Positions 4,990-5,157 of a DNA stretch of 5,157 nt are shown piece after piece (the stretch's first letter is position 1; each line of letters begins with the position of its first letter). Origin of the DNA: an uncultured Bacteriovorax sp. (GTDB lineage Bacteria; Bdellovibrionota; Bacteriovoracia; Bacteriovoracales; Bacteriovoracaceae). Where the stretch lies: contig CAMLRB010000238.1 of the NCBI GenBank assembly GCA_946482295.1, forward strand, positions 1 through 5,157, written 5' to 3'. Under the pieces are notes generated by a model that saw nothing but the letters and a program-made list of their open reading frames with translations, was not told where the DNA came from and ran no database searches. A program made the translations under genes and the position numbers.

Positions 4990-5157
4990 ATGTTAGCGAG
5001 CTTTTCAGAGTTCAAATTCTATCAGTCCTTTCGTATTCCCGTTGAAGAGGCGGATGATCTAAGATTTCTTGTTCAAATGTCACGCGATCGCGGGCCTGAA
5101 TTTTATATTGATGATGCTAAATTAATTGATATCAGCTTAACTGGTTTAGGATTTGCG
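4990..5157 (+). CDS. Probable PilZ-domain protein, N-terminal part (continues past window)
   Basis: Only 56 residues are visible and the frame is open at the window end. The segment KLIDISLTGLGFA (residues 44-56) matches the characteristic PilZ motif D/N-x-S-x-x-G-x-G/x-F, which in PilZ proteins packs near the bound cyclic di-GMP. The R-x3-R half of the binding site is not obvious; R34 in SRDRGPEF is a candidate, but the spacing is not clear enough to be sure. PilZ proteins are cyclic di-GMP receptors or effectors that control motility, surface behaviour or secretion. The start is well supported: AGGGAG at 4978-4983 lies six bases before the ATG. A possible flagellar-type promoter lies upstream. 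It follows the M14 peptidase by 120 bases on the same strand, separated by a terminator. The domain call rests on one motif in a partial protein. Confidence 0.68.
   Translation, partial: MLASFSEFKFYQSFRIPVEEADDLRFLVQMSRDRGPEFYIDDAKLIDISLTGLGFA

Overview
The window reads as ordinary chromosomal sequence from a moderately AT-rich Gram-negative bacterium. Two genes encode proteins with classical signal peptides, a heme-type bacterioferritin sits beside its ferredoxin, and an MpaA-like peptidoglycan amidase and a PilZ-type protein are present. The gene style fits Bdellovibrionota (the Bacteriovorax/Peredibacter side rather than the more GC-rich Bdellovibrio), but this is an inference from composition and gene content; no rRNA or other marker is present. 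I see no mobile element, CRISPR array, tRNA or rRNA, and no gene-free stretch longer than about 210 bases.

Layout. Bases 1-434 (minus strand, cut by the window edge) hold the N-terminal part of a metallo-beta-lactamase-fold hydrolase of the glyoxalase II/YcbL type. A 26-bp imperfect palindrome and the bfr terminator lie just upstream of it. Bases 531-1243 (minus) are a two-gene iron-storage operon: bfd (2Fe-2S bacterioferritin-associated ferredoxin) followed by bfr (bacterioferritin with all ferroxidase ligands and the heme Met). A near-consensus sigma70-type promoter drives it from 1268-1296. Bases 1451-2923 (plus) encode an exported two-HKD phospholipase D/cardiolipin synthase-like enzyme. 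Its stop overlaps by six bases the stop of a convergent RimK-like ATP-grasp ligase (2918-3778, minus). Divergent from the ligase is an exported M14-family, MpaA-like carboxypeptidase/amidase (3838-4869, plus). A hairpin terminator follows, and then the start of a probable PilZ-domain protein (4990 to the window end, plus).

How they work together. Bfd and Bfr form the well-known iron storage/release pair. The phospholipase D-like enzyme and the M14 peptidase would both act outside the cytoplasm, on phospholipid (or another phosphodiester) and on peptidoglycan peptides respectively. The ATP-grasp ligase would act in the cytoplasm, probably adding an amino acid to a protein or small molecule. 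No single new multi-gene system is evident. The most unusual signals are regulatory: an apparently leaderless M14 transcript, a possible back-to-back promoter sharing one -10 region, a sigma28-like site buried in a terminator ahead of the PilZ gene, and several well-formed palindromes.
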